Part shown: positions 51,768-63,959 of the stretch, piece after piece | Numbering within the stretch: the stretch's first letter is position 1 | Layout of the letters: the number at the start of each line of letters is the position of its first letter | Assembly: GCA_900208305.1 (NCBI GenBank) | Contig: OAPG01000016.1 | Span: 62,001-126,000 of the forward strand | Direction: 5' to 3' | DNA: 64,000 nt | DNA from: Melanopsichium pennsylvanicum | Taxonomy: Eukaryota; Basidiomycota; Ustilaginomycetes; Ustilaginales | The notes under the pieces: model-generated | What the model was told of the DNA's origin: nothing | Seen by the model: only the letters and a program-made list of their open reading frames with translations | Database searches by the model: none | Position numbers and translations under genes: made by a program

Positions 51768-53116
51768 TATGATGATTGTACCGATGATGACTTGACGGAT
51801 AGCCCACGCGGCTCGTCTCATCACTGATCTGGGGTGACATCTCTAACCAATATGATAAGATGAACCATCGTTGATGCCGCGGCTTTTGCGTTGAACAAGT
51901 CGATGTGCAGGGAAGCATCTCGAAGGAAAGCGGTTGGAACTGCTAGGTGCCGATGCAGGAGAGCGTTGATCCCTTGAGTAGTTATTATGGAGCTGAGCGA
52001 GGGCGGCAGTTGTAAATGGAAATCCATGGAGCAATGCGATTCCCGATCGAACGCAAAGCTTGTGATTTGGAACAGTGTAGATCGGAAGCTCGCCTTTTTT
52101 CTAGTTATTTTATCAGCGAGAGCACAGGGTCAATCTCTTTTTGCTTCGTACCTGAGTTCGAGGCTCTCAGTGCATGACCCATCGCCACTTAGTGACGATC
52201 TAATGTTTCCAGTCAAGTGAAGTAAATATATCGAATAAATTCGCCGTGTACGCGTGTACAGGACTCTGTGGATTGGGCACACAAAATGGGCACACGGATC
52301 GGAGCTAGGAATTTTTGCGACTGCATAGTGCGTCATGTCGCGCGTTTGCCTCAGTCACATGCTCTCTTAACATGCCTCCACTTTATTCTCTCTCTATACC
52401 GTAGATTCAAGCTTGTTGAACCTGCGCACGGCCTTGTCCTTCCGCCAAGCAACGCAGAGCGGTGCAACTTGTACGGTAGAGTACTGCACAGTACATCATA
52501 TTCGACATTCTTGTAGCAGATGAGAAGGAATCAAGTGCGAACCATCTCCAAAAAGCAAGCCCTTTGAATATTCTGCAAGGCGATGCAAACAGACCCACTT
52601 ATGAGGGAAACAAGCACTCAGCCGAAATTCTGTTTGAGGGCGGGCCATATGTATCTTACACCCTCTAAGTTGTACGTGTGACGAGGGATCGCATCTTCCC
52701 AGATCGCACAGAAGGGTGGGCAGACCTATCGTGAATCAGCCCGTTCAAGGCCCGCTCAGATCATCTCGCATTCTTGCCTCAGTCATCTAGCTTATTGTTC
52801 TCCCTTCTTCTGCCTGTCCCGCTAAACTGAGGCGGACCTATCCGATCCACAGCTGTCAACCCTTTCCCACGCCCACGTCCACGTCCGTGCTTCGCTAACT
52901 CGCCTCTGCGCTTTGCTTTGTGTCTGTGCTCGCTTCGGGGTGCTTCTGTCAATTCCCCAACACCCCTTTTGTGAAGCCAAGCGCACCCAAAGATTAAAAG
53001 CCTTCCCACCACGCCTCACATTTAGCTTCACTCCTACCCTCCTCCCCTTCCACCATCATCCTTCGACATCTCCTCTCCAAATATCTCCTCTCCATCTTTC
53101 GGAACTTCCTACAAAA

Positions 53117-54274
<1,158 letters not shown>

Positions 54275-54580
54275 ACAAGCCAGACGGGGACAGTCAACCA
54301 AATACAGGATATTTCTGCCAATTTGAATACCACACTTGATTTATACATTAGATGCAGCGTTTTGTGAAGGTGTATGAGGGAGAAATATTAGGGCTGTAGA
54401 CACTTTGTTTTTTTTTTCTTGAGCGGGATGGGATGGGCCTTTCCTAGAGACGTGACTTGGACGCGGAAGTTGGGGTTAGGCGTGACATTTCTTGATTTCA
54501 ACAATAAAGACCAGGAATACAAGCTACAAAGTCAAACAAGGCTGAATAGAGGCAAGGAAAAGGAGGAGGCGAAAGTTTGA
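54275..54580. other. Convergent spacer between the SDR gene and arp4
   Basis: About 300 bases of 3' flank from both genes. A T-run occurs near 54408-54418. No gene is seen. Confidence 0.6.
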
Positions 54581-56176
54581 TTACTTGCAACGAGCGTGAA
54601 CGATTGCGGAACCATGCTCTTCATACTCCTGTTTTGAGATCCAAAGTTGATGGAAAGTGCCGAGACTTGCCAAGATGCTTGCGCCCAACCAACTTGAGTG
54701 TCTTCTTTCGGTGGTATTTCCTGGAGAGTGAATCTTTACTTTTTGGTTTGGAGCTTTTACGCCTAGTTCGTAGCTGAGTCTATCGCTGAGACCTGGAATT
54801 AAGGAGGAACCACCTACGAGCACAATGTTGGCAAAGAGTGAAGGGCGGGAATCTACATCGACGGAGTTGATGCTGGAGAGGACCATGTCTGCCAAGCCAG
54901 AGCTTGCTTTGCCACCTGCGGCCATTGCGGTAGTAGTAGTTGAAACGTCATTGTTGCTTGTTGCCTCTGATGCCATTGAAGTTGGGTTTGAACTTGAATG
55001 AAGAACAGCGCCAAAGCTTTCTAACGAACTAATCCCATTCCAAAGACTTGGGGTGAAGAGCACTTCAGAAGCCTTGAAACGCTCAATACCAAAAGCATCG
55101 TTATAGCCATCTGGGAATTCGTACATTCTGCCCGACCTGAACTGCGCCTGCTGTTCATCCCATGGAGTTTCCAACACCTGTGCTACACTTTCTTTGAAAT
55201 CGTTGACCACGCGATTCACGTGGTACTGTTTGAAGCTCGCGCTTGCTAGCTCGACCCTATCCTGTCTGAGCACGACACTTGCGGGTACACCTGGATCTAC
55301 GCTGGACCGACCCTTGATGAGATACTGTGGAGTGACACCTGCAAATCCATCACCTCGGGTATGGTGTAAACTGTAGAGAAGGGCACGGTTGATGGTATCA
55401 CCACCGTTGTTATGCCTGTGAATGCCCTTTCTTAAAATGAAACCATCGACAATAGGGGTGGTACTGACACTCGTACTTCCTACATCGATGACCAAACTGG
55501 TAGGTTTACCCGCGGCGAAGCTGCTCAGCACCGATCTATTGGCAAGGTAGAAAGCGGGGGTTCCGAGGGTTTCGAAAGCCAACTCGGTGAATTTCTCTCG
55601 CGATTCCCTTGCATTCCAAGCCGGCTCGGTCAACAACAAAGGATGCTCCTGAGGGTTTGCGGAAAGAGCATCGAGGCCAAAGGAGCAAAGTTGAGCAAAA
55701 GCAGATGAATCGGAGAGGATGCCATCGTCATCGAAGATGGGATTGATGTCTAAATTGGGACGATAGAGGTTGAGATCGTTGTCACCCACGTAACGACGAC
55801 GTTTGGAGGTACGATCAATGTTGAAGCGAAGGGTTTTGGATGCAGATTTAGCGCGGGATGACCTGAGACGAAGGTCGCTAGCTTCTTCGGTGGCGGATGT
55901 TGATGCTTGGGCGGATTGACCTTGAGCGGCACCTTGAGCCATGGCAATATCTCCATCGACAGAAGGAGCAGCCGAAGTGGAGCCGGCGGCAGAGCTGAGG
56001 AAAGATGCTTGAGATTCCAGAGAAGCAATGTCTTCATCAGTGATAGGTGTTGAACCGTAATATGAAGGTACGACTACTCGAGGAGCATCTTCACCAGCCC
56101 AACCTACGCGAGAGGAAGAGTGGCCCGCATCAATGACGAGAGCGTTGATCTCATCTCCTCCATAGACGCCTGGCAT
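54581..56176 (-). CDS. arp4: Actin-related protein Arp4
   Basis: A 531-residue protein from ATG 56176. It opens with an actin-type ATP-site strand (NALVIDAGHSSSRVGWAGED), followed by an insertion of about 110 low-complexity residues. The fold then resumes: LLTEPAWNARESREKFTELA, SLVIDVGSTSVSTTPIVDGF, and the late IVLVGGSSLIPGLSDRL and SSWLGASILASLGTFHQLW. The combination of the early ID insertion and the C-terminal block fits Arp4 (BAF53 homolog). Arp4 is a nuclear subunit of NuA4, SWR1 and INO80, where it helps bind histones. Divergent from erb1, sharing 458 bases of upstream DNA. Confidence 0.93.
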   Translation of the reverse strand: MPGVYGGDEINALVIDAGHSSSRVGWAGEDAPRVVVPSYYGSTPITDEDIASLESQASFLSSAAGSTSAAPSVDGDIAMAQGAAQGQSAQASTSATEEASDLRLRSSRAKSASKTLRFNIDRTSKRRRYVGDNDLNLYRPNLDINPIFDDDGILSDSSAFAQLCSFGLDALSANPQEHPLLLTEPAWNARESREKFTELAFETLGTPAFYLANRSVLSSFAAGKPTSLVIDVGSTSVSTTPIVDGFILRKGIHRHNNGGDTINRALLYSLHHTRGDGFAGVTPQYLIKGRSSVDPGVPASVVLRQDRVELASASFKQYHVNRVVNDFKESVAQVLETPWDEQQAQFRSGRMYEFPDGYNDAFGIERFKASEVLFTPSLWNGISSLESFGAVLHSSSNPTSMASEATSNNDVSTTTTAMAAGGKASSGLADMVLSSINSVDVDSRPSLFANIVLVGGSSLIPGLSDRLSYELGVKAPNQKVKIHSPGNTTERRHSSWLGASILASLGTFHQLWISKQEYEEHGSAIVHARCK

Positions 56177-56634
56177 TGTTGATGGAGTAAGCAGCCGGTG
56201 TGCGGATCTCTTGTGTTGATGTAATGTGATTGAGTGCAGTAAACGATCTGATTGGTGTAGGAATGAAGCTTCAAGGATGGTTGTGTGGTGGTGGTGGTGG
56301 TGGTGCAGTGGTGATGGTGATCACTGGTTTCCATCAAAGTGAGATAGAAAGAGGCTCTGATCTGTAAGTGGCTCGCGACGCGATCAAATTCCCTTTTCTT
56401 CTGCATCTTCATTTTGTTTCCGGCCGAAAAAATCAAAGCTCACTCCACACATTTTCTGATTTTATTTATCAATTTTTCATACGTATATGATTGTGTGTGG
56501 GTTGCAAAAATTTGGCGAAAAAGTGCAAAATGATGAGAGTTAGAGGAAAACTGTGTGAACCCTGAGAAAATGCTTTCTCAAGCACACCATCAACTGCTGC
56601 TTTGGTCTCTACCTCGTCCACTTGCCAGACTACC
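56177..56634. promoter_or_regulatory. Shared upstream region of arp4 and erb1
   Basis: A 458-base divergent promoter interval between two nuclear housekeeping genes, containing a short GGT repeat (about 56287-56306) in the arp4 5' flank. Bidirectional activity is inferred. Confidence 0.45.
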
Positions 56635-59373
56635 ATGGCGCCACCTTCCTCGTCCATTTCGGCTTTAGCCTCAGCTCGCAACGGCGCAGCTGCAAAGAGA
56701 AAGCGCCACCTTCCTGTCACATCCACAACCGCATCAAACCCCACAGCTACATCGGCTAAGACCAACACGATCGAGCTCGACCTTGGTGATTCATTAGAGG
56801 ACGAAGAAGATCAGAACCATCATGACCTAGAATTCGACGACGACAATGACCATGATGAATTTCCTGAAATTGATGTTGCTGATTCCGACGATGATGATGA
56901 CCACGAACAAGCATCCGACGCTGCTGACGAAGCCGGAGAGGATGACGATGACGATGACGACGACGACGACGATCAGGTTTCAGATTCTGAGGAGGGCTAC
57001 AACTCATCCGACATTGACAACGCCTCCAACTTTTCCTCAGACCAAGGTGGAGCTTACGACTCTGAGACTGAAGATGCCCGAGTATCTGCTTTTGCTGCTC
57101 GTTCCAACACATCTCAAACATCGATCGATGAAGAGCTTTCCCGCATGATGTCTCGCTACACATCAAAGCCAGACGAAACTTCGGGCTCTCTTTCCACAAC
57201 CAACAACCTCGGCATCCCTCGTCTTCAAGCAGCTCAAGCTTTCGATCCAGCCACTCGCAATGCCGATGGTTCCGCAAAGGGCATTTTCAAACGTTCACAA
57301 ATAACCGGAGAGATGAAGAGAGTTTACCCCGAAATCCACGCAGCTTACGATTCGGATTCTAGCACCGAAGATCCCGAAAATCGCATCGGAAACGTACCCC
57401 TCGAGTGGTACGACGACTTGCCCCACATCGGATACGATATCAATGGCCGCAAAGTTATGAAGCCAGCCACAAAAGATGAACTCGACAAATTCCTCGACAC
57501 GGTCGATGGTGATGGTGAAGCGTGGTTTTCTGCCAAGGACAACTCCACCGGTCGCGATGTTCGTCTTTCCGATGAAGAGTTGGCCATCATCCGTAAGCTT
57601 CAAAACGCAGAGATCCCCGACGATGCATACGACCCATACGAGGATTATGTGGATTGGTTCACGGGCCAAGACAAGGTGATGCAGACCGCGCTCACGGCAA
57701 GGCCGGAACCCAAATCGAGATTCGTACCCAGTAAATGGGAGCACAAGAAGGTTATGAAGATCGTTCGCGCCATCAGGGAAGGTAGGATCGTACCCGGTGC
57801 CAAAGCAAACAAGGATACAAAGCCCAAGTTCTACAACATCTGGGCCGATGCAGCGGACGAGGATACTAGATCTCCTTGGGCGGTTATGGCTGCACCCAAA
57901 CTTGCGCTTCCTGGACACGGCGAGTCGTACAACCCGCCAGCCGAGTATCTGTTCAATGATTCGGAACGCAAAGAGTGGGAACAAGCCGAAGCGGAGGATA
58001 GGAAACAAAATTACCTCCCCGCCAAACACGACAGCCTTCGTCACGTGGGGGCATACCAGAACTTTGTTCAAGAACGCTTCGAACGTTGTCTCGATCTCTA
58101 CCTCGCTCCACGAATGATGAGGAAGAAACTCGACATTCACAATCCCGAGAATCTGCTCCCCAAACTTCCTTCTCCCAAAGAATTGCGTCCTTTCCCTACC
58201 ACCACCAGCGTCGTGTACGCCCATCCCGATGGGGGTAGGGTGAGGTGCCTCTCGGTCGATCCTACTGGTAATTGGTTGGTGACGGGTGGGGATGATGGCC
58301 AAGCGAGGTTGTGGGATGTTGCGATTGGAAGATGTACAGCCACTTGGGATATGTGTGATGGATTGCCTAAAGCAGATCGATCTCCCGTCCACTCTGTCGC
58401 ATGGTGTCCTACCAAGAACTACTCGCTGTTTGCGGCCGTGGTTAGTGGCAGAGTTGTGATTGTTGCACCAGCTCAAACCCAGAATTATGGCAAAACCTCG
58501 GCCAACCCTGCCACTTCCAAGTCCAAGTCCAACAACGCTTCCACATCATCCAATACGAGTGCTACTAGCACACCCTCGTTCCTCTACGCCACCGATGCAG
58601 CAGCTACTTCGATGCCAGCCAAGCCCGACGCGCGTTCACCTGTGTCATGGACGCGTCCCGCCGAGACCCAACGTCGGAATGGTGTAGCCATGTACCTTAA
58701 CATCACCTCACCCAATGCGGCTGGATTAAAGACGATCGTATGGCATGCAAAAGGAGATTATTTCACCACGATTTGTCCTAATCCAACCGCGGGTGCTGCT
58801 GGACTTTTGATTCATCAAATTTCCAAACATCGTTCTCAATCTCCATTCCGTAAAGCGTCGAAAGGATCGTCTGTTCAGAAAGCCGTCTTCCATCCCACTA
58901 AACCCCACCTTTTTGTGGCAACGCAGAGGTATATTCGCATCTATGACCTTATGGCACAATCGCTCATCAAAACCCTTCAAACGGGTTTCAAATGGATTTC
59001 CACCATCGACGTTCATCCGAGTGGGGATCATTTGATGGTAGGATCGTATGATAAGAAATTGGCTTGGTTTGATCTCGATCTTTCCAACCGACCTTTCAAA
59101 GTTTTAAAGTATCATGCAAAGGCGATTAGAGCAGTCGATTTTAGTAAAGCTTGGAATCTGGTAGCGGATGCTAGTGATGATGGTACTTTGCAACTGTTTT
59201 ATGCAAAAGTTGGTATCGATTACGGTGAAGCTTTGACATTGGTACCTTTGAAAGTGTTGAGAGGTCATCGAGTAAAGGATGGTTTGGGCGTATTGGATGT
59301 TAAATGGCATCCTAGTCAACCTTGGTGTTTCTCGGCTGGTGCTGATGGAAACGCTGTTTTGTGGACTACTTAG
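56635..59373 (+). CDS. erb1: Ribosome biogenesis protein Erb1 (BOP1 homolog)
   Basis: A 912-residue single-exon protein. The frame opens at TTG 56602; ATG 56635 sits in a good context (ACCATGG). An acidic N-terminal domain with long Asp/Glu runs (about 55-130) leads to the BOP1NT domain from about 230 (NVPLEWYDDLPHIGYDING, and DYVDWFTGQDKVM). WD40 repeats then run from about 530 to the end (VRCLSVDPTGNWLVTGGDDG, ending GADGNAVLWTT). Erb1 is the hub of the PeBoW complex (Nop7-Erb1-Ytm1) needed for 27S pre-rRNA processing and 60S assembly in the nucleolus. A Ser/Thr/Asn-rich insertion lies between propeller blades near 620-680. Confidence 0.96.
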   Translation: MAPPSSSISALASARNGAAAKRKRHLPVTSTTASNPTATSAKTNTIELDLGDSLEDEEDQNHHDLEFDDDNDHDEFPEIDVADSDDDDDHEQASDAADEAGEDDDDDDDDDDDQVSDSEEGYNSSDIDNASNFSSDQGGAYDSETEDARVSAFAARSNTSQTSIDEELSRMMSRYTSKPDETSGSLSTTNNLGIPRLQAAQAFDPATRNADGSAKGIFKRSQITGEMKRVYPEIHAAYDSDSSTEDPENRIGNVPLEWYDDLPHIGYDINGRKVMKPATKDELDKFLDTVDGDGEAWFSAKDNSTGRDVRLSDEELAIIRKLQNAEIPDDAYDPYEDYVDWFTGQDKVMQTALTARPEPKSRFVPSKWEHKKVMKIVRAIREGRIVPGAKANKDTKPKFYNIWADAADEDTRSPWAVMAAPKLALPGHGESYNPPAEYLFNDSERKEWEQAEAEDRKQNYLPAKHDSLRHVGAYQNFVQERFERCLDLYLAPRMMRKKLDIHNPENLLPKLPSPKELRPFPTTTSVVYAHPDGGRVRCLSVDPTGNWLVTGGDDGQARLWDVAIGRCTATWDMCDGLPKADRSPVHSVAWCPTKNYSLFAAVVSGRVVIVAPAQTQNYGKTSANPATSKSKSNNASTSSNTSATSTPSFLYATDAAATSMPAKPDARSPVSWTRPAETQRRNGVAMYLNITSPNAAGLKTIVWHAKGDYFTTICPNPTAGAAGLLIHQISKHRSQSPFRKASKGSSVQKAVFHPTKPHLFVATQRYIRIYDLMAQSLIKTLQTGFKWISTIDVHPSGDHLMVGSYDKKLAWFDLDLSNRPFKVLKYHAKAIRAVDFSKAWNLVADASDDGTLQLFYAKVGIDYGEALTLVPLKVLRGHRVKDGLGVLDVKWHPSQPWCFSAGADGNAVLWTT

Positions 59374-59692
59374 TTGGAACACTTTGCACTCTTGTTCCCC
59401 CCCCCCCCCCCCCCCCCCTCAATATTTTTCTCTTTCCTCATCATGTTTCTCGTTGCTGTCCACTGCACACAACCTCAGTATTGACGTTTCTTCAACAATC
59501 TCGACTGCTGTTTTGTGTGCATGTAAGCGGTGTGTCATTCAAGTTGCGAATTCGTCGTGGGCCCCGGCGAAGTTTCTGTGAGTGCAGCTTGAGGAATCGT
59601 TACGTCTTGATATCTAATTTGCACCTGACTCAGTCCCGTCTGAAAACGAACAGTAACAACAACAACCAGCTATGTTAACACGCGGGCCATCG
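59374..59692. other. Convergent spacer between erb1 and gpc1
   Basis: Holds the 3' flanks of both genes and the C22 run. No gene is seen. Confidence 0.6.
59397..59418. repeat. Homopolymer C22
   Basis: Twenty-two uninterrupted C on the plus strand, 24 bases after the erb1 stop codon, in the gap to the convergent gpc1 gene. Confidence 0.9.
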
Positions 59693-59831
59693 TCATTGAT
59701 TCTTTCTTTCCTCAACCTCACCCTTCGTTGGTGGGAATCGAGGCAATCCACTGGCAGCAGCAGCTGCTGCTGCTTCAGTTTCGTCAACCACATCCTCTCT
59801 TTTCTCCACCTCATCCACCAATTCTTCTCCT

Positions 59832-59863
<32 letters not shown>

Positions 59864-62277
59864 TTCTTCTTCTTCTTCTTCTTCTTCTTGTTGTTGTTGA
59901 CCGTCTGTTGCGGATTTATCAATAGGGTCATCGTTGGTGGCGGCAGCACCGGTGACCGCACTCTCTGTAACGCGCATCAATTCCATCTCCTGTTTCAACG
60001 CTAACAATTCCTTTTCAAATCGTCTTCCAAACACTTCTACATAATAACTCGCTCCGTTCCACACCGAAATGACAAAAATTCCACCACTGCACCATGCCGA
60101 TAAAAAAAAAAGTCGAGGTCAGAGTCGAGGTTAGAGGTCTCAGGGGTGAGTTCAAGGTAAGCTCCGTGTACAAGGAATCGCAGCAAACAGTGTATGTGTG
60201 AGAATCAAAAGGAGGAAGGCGGAGGAGAGGTGTGTATGTATGGGTCCGTGTTGGTGCTTACAAGAATACACCGCTAGCCATGGAACTAGGGTAAAGGATC
60301 AATGGTGCCGGTAAAGTGGTGATGATGGTGTATACGAACTGCAACACTGTTTGTTGATATCATATGATCCCCGCAACGTTTTGCATTTCTCGTATTAGCA
60401 CTTGTCATTCGATTTGAGTTGTCTTTCAATCCTCTCTCTCTCTCTTTCTCCTTGTTCCTCTACTGAAGCCTCGCAGCATAAGATACAAAGTTGAAGTGGT
60501 GAGGGCAAAGAGGGAAGGAGGGAGCGATGTGCGGAAACTTACACATGAAAGCAGGTTCCCTTCTCTGTGGAGGAGCTTTGCCCAACAAATTGGCCACGGG
60601 TCCTTTGCCTTTACTCATGGTACTGTAACTGTTGATCCTCTCGCCCGTTTCGATCTTATTCTTCTTACGGATGACGATGAGTTCGTAGTACATCAATTGC
60701 CAGACTAGGTAAATCGTAACGTTCTGTTCACCATAAGAAGAAAGATCAGCAAACCACTCGTGTCAGCCTCAATCTTGTTTCTCGCTTCTGGATTAATCCC
60801 AAAGAGCAACCCCCCATTTGTGTAGCAATCTTTGTCCTTCCTCCACTGTGTCTTGAATCGTCATTCATCGATTGGCTCGACATGAGATCATCATGGTGAA
60901 ATCCTTACGGAATTGACACTTACAAACCAAAAGCTGGTATAGCCGTTCAGTGTCTTTAGATTCCTTAACGCCGGAAAGCTCTGTACCGCCTTGTCATGCG
61001 GCATAAAATGGACCATGGTTGTGAAAACGAAAGGAGGATAGAGATGGATGAACAACGAAGTCATTTTCTCCAAACTGTGGAAAACCAGCGAATTTCGCCA
61101 AGTGGCGACCGAAAAGGCCAAAGGTCCATGTGCCGCACAGTAACAAACTGTGAACAGGAACTCGGATTGGGGAAACACCCAAAGGAAAAGTAAGTTGGCT
61201 ACGTTGAGAAAGTAGCAAAAATCGAATAGAAAGTAATGCTGTTTTTCCCCGGGCAAGCAAGCGAAACAGGAAATTTGCGGAATCGACGGGAGGATAGGGA
61301 GGGGAGGTTTGGTGGATCAGTAAAACCGGATCAATGTGAAAAAAGAGGGAGAAGAGTGGGTATTCTTCTTACCCATTTCCTTGTCGTGTAAGACCAAACT
61401 CGCAGCGGTAAAAAGTAGAGCGCCAAAATGCTGTACAACGTCGGAACGTATTCGGGCTTTAGAGCAAAGACCAGAGAACCTGCCATCATCAGAATCGCGC
61501 AGTATAGAGACACGACTATCAGCATTTCTTTCTTTTTTTCCCATTCGTTCTCTTGTAGCAATCTGTAATGTGTTGAGGAACGACACTTACTGATGACCAA
61601 ATTGCCTACTCCTACAACAAAGCTGACTTTGTCCCTCAACCTGACCGTTTTAGCATCCGTCCATTTCTGTTGCAGGTTTTCGATGCGTTTCGAAACCTTG
61701 GTTCGCATCTTTTTGAGTTCATCGTCCATCTGTTGCAATTCTCGTTTACTTTTTGCCTTGCGAACCAGCTGTTCTCGACGATATCGCGCACGCGATCGCA
61801 TGCCGCCCGAGAATGCGGACCATTTCCGGCCTGCGAGGTCTAGACGTGGAGTAAAGTAGGTCTCGATCAAATCTGCCGTGAAGGGGGAGGGGTGCAGTGT
61901 CAAAGAAAAGTTTGAGTACCAAGGGGATCAAAGAGTATATTATGTAGGATTTGCGTGTGCATATGCGTGCGACAGGCCAACATACCAGAAAGTGGAAGAC
62001 CGCCATTAGAGCTGCCTAAAAGATCGACACCTTCCATCGACGCATTGGCACTTTGACTTCTAAACGGTGTGCTGGTACCAGTGCCTTCGTCGCTGAATGC
62101 GATGCTGGATGAACGAGACAAGTTGGGACGCTGTGTAGAGAAGGACGTTTCGGAATATTGAGAGCTTACGGATGAGGTGCGTCGCATGGGTGCAGATGTA
62201 CTCTCTCCCCCTCCTGCTCCTCCTGCGGCCAATTGGTGAGAATCTGGGACTGTGAGTGTTTCTCCACTTTCTGACAT
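59693..62277 (-). CDS. gpc1: Glycerophosphocholine acyltransferase Gpc1 (DUF2838 family), 7 exons
   Basis: Exons are 62277-61986, 61872-61591, 61479-61373, 61238-60924, 60723-60543, 60346-60262 and 60086-59693, all GT-AG and phase-consistent, giving 551 residues. The start ATG 62277 (MSESGETL) is preferred over an upstream in-frame ATG at 62430, whose extra 51 residues look like translated UTR. The order is a Ser-rich cytosolic tail, a helical basic segment, and about eight membrane helices. It carries the family block HYFLFDFCYFLNVANLL, FPQSEFLF and HGPLAFSVATWRNSLVFHS. Gpc1 acylates glycerophosphocholine to lysophosphatidylcholine in phospholipid salvage. The C-terminal tail holds about 19 consecutive Glu encoded by a GAA repeat, then Ala and basic residues. 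Confidence 0.92.
59838..59889. repeat. TTC/GAA trinucleotide repeat inside gpc1
   Basis: Almost pure TTC units on the plus strand, read as GAA (Glu) in the last exon of gpc1. A Gln run coded by TTG-type units adjoins it. Confidence 0.9.
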
Positions 62278-63347
62278 GTCTACAGGGTTGTGCTTAAGGG
62301 TGAATGTAGTCTTGGCGACGATGTGGTGTGGATAGTGATACAGAAAAAGGATGTGATGATGGTGGTTAGTGTTGGACAAAGTAAATAAATGTTTACATGT
62401 GAAATGGCAGGTGCGAAATGGTGATGGCATCGCGCAGCATTTTCACACCATTCTCCACACCAACACACACACGCACACATATATACGCACACGCGTTTTA
62501 AGTCACGCTCAATTTGTTAGATCTAAGATAGTTCTGATTGCTGAGCTTTTCCTTTCTTGAACAAGCTCCATTTCCTGGCAGCGCAAAATTGTAAATAAAC
62601 ACTGTACACAGTACACCCTGCTGAAGACATTGTCGATGACAGTTCCAACGTCGATCATGACGAGCCTCGACGAGTATTGACTAGTCAGTCCGTTTTTTGT
62701 TGCGATAAGGCTTGAATAATCTCATGGATACCTAGCGTTTGGCATTGTTGAAATGATCCAATGCTTGGCACACGACGTTGCCAAGTTCTCCTAGAAGACA
62801 TCGCCCGTATCTTTGCCAGACCCATCTTTTCCAAGCAAACATCCGGCTGCGAGATACGGTCCGCAACAGCGAAAGTGTTTGTGACAATATATCACTGGGA
62901 AAGAGTGCTAGAGTACAAGAGAGAGACAGAGAGAAAGATAGAAGGCATTATCATCGAAACGAGAGAGCTGAAGAACGTGCGTAAGCATAGGCCCCACGAC
63001 CAAGACGTGTGACCTGGGCCTTGATATTGGAACGCGAGCAAGGTATGAGGGAGAGTAGCAGGCGAATTGTGTTGTTTTGTATTTGACGTTATGGCCGAAA
63101 AGGCGCCGAGCACTTTTTTTCATTTTGCTGGTAAGCATCCTTCAAAGTTGTCGAGGCGCTATGTTTATGGACGCATCTTTGTGTGAGCATTGTCGCCGAC
63201 TCGTGTAGAAGGTGCGCATAAGGTGTGCTGCAGATACTTTTGGACAGAAGAAATGAGGGAGGATGTCGTGGATGTCTGAAAGCATACCACGGGGCGCTTT
63301 TTAACCGACAGTGAATCGTTTGATTCGTGGTGTACGCACGTCCAAGC
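62278..63347. other. intergenic region
   Basis: Upstream of gpc1 and downstream of rpb12. A CA-type repeat occurs near 62460-62491. No coding frame with clear features is seen. Confidence 0.55.
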
Positions 63348-63566
63348 TTAACGAGCCTCGAAGTGCAACATGCGCTTGGTACGCTTCTTGTACATGACAC
63401 GATGCCCACACTCTCTACATCGAATGGGCTCTCGTGGTCTAATCTCGTTGGTTGCTGCGCAGTCGGCGCAAATGTACTCCATGATTGGGTTGCGTGTTGC
63501 GAGACCGCCAATGGAAGCGCCTGCACCCGATGCTGCTGTGCCTGCTGGTCGTGCCTGGTAGGACAT
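63348..63566 (-). CDS. rpb12: RNA polymerase I/II/III shared subunit Rpb12 (RPABC4)
   Basis: A 72-residue single-exon protein from ATG 63566. The zinc site is complete: Cys33, Cys36, Cys50 and Cys53 (CADC and CREC). The C-terminus ([19 protein letters not shown]) is the near-invariant end of this subunit. The first 28 residues are Ala/Gly-rich and variable, as in other fungi. It is a structural subunit common to all three nuclear RNA polymerases. Divergent from the gene that begins at 63960. Confidence 0.97.
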   Translation of the reverse strand: MSYQARPAGTAASGAGASIGGLATRNPIMEYICADCAATNEIRPREPIRCRECGHRVMYKKRTKRMLHFEAR

Positions 63567-63959
63567 TGTGAAAGCCTTATCGTAACAGTCGAACGGTATA
63601 GAGGCAGAAAATATATGAGTGTAGGTGGGTATGTGCGTTGGATGATGGCAAAATCAGAGATTCTATACCAAAGCAGGATGAGAAGAGAGTGGGTGGATCA
63701 ATAAAAGTGGACAAGTGAGGGCGAAATTTTGCCCTTGGAATGGGCGTTCAGATGCACACGTCACGTGATGCAACATAAATCATCCTTCCAAAAGTGCATC
63801 TTTCTCAAAAAAAGAGTGTGTTGGTCTTTGTACTCGACACCGACATTCACAGCCATCCTTCTTACCCCGTTCTATCTCTTCATCCGACTCAAACCTTGGG
63901 GCATCAATAACAAACTCGCAGCACCGTGATCGATCGCAGCTGTACTCCCAACACAGACC
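63567..63959. promoter_or_regulatory. Divergent upstream region of rpb12 and the right-edge gene
   Basis: A 393-base interval between two start codons on opposite strands. The right half lacks a competing ATG frame of interest. Bidirectional promoter function is inferred. Confidence 0.4.

Larger units (their letters stand above)
50585..53116. other. Long intergenic region with two simple repeats
   Basis: 2.5 kb without a supported gene. It contains a GA dinucleotide repeat (about 51031-51069) and a TGC triplet repeat (about 51743-51767). The last 300 bases before 53117 are pyrimidine-rich, consistent with a strong promoter for the SDR gene. Confidence 0.55.

Noticed and set aside
57295..58476. 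393-codon frame antisense to erb1
   Set aside because: It starts at TTG and has no recognisable pattern, and the sense frame is clearly Erb1.
62278..62430. Upstream in-frame ATG extending Gpc1 by 51 residues
   Set aside because: The extension is His/Phe/Tyr-rich without family character, and the downstream ATG gives a typical start.
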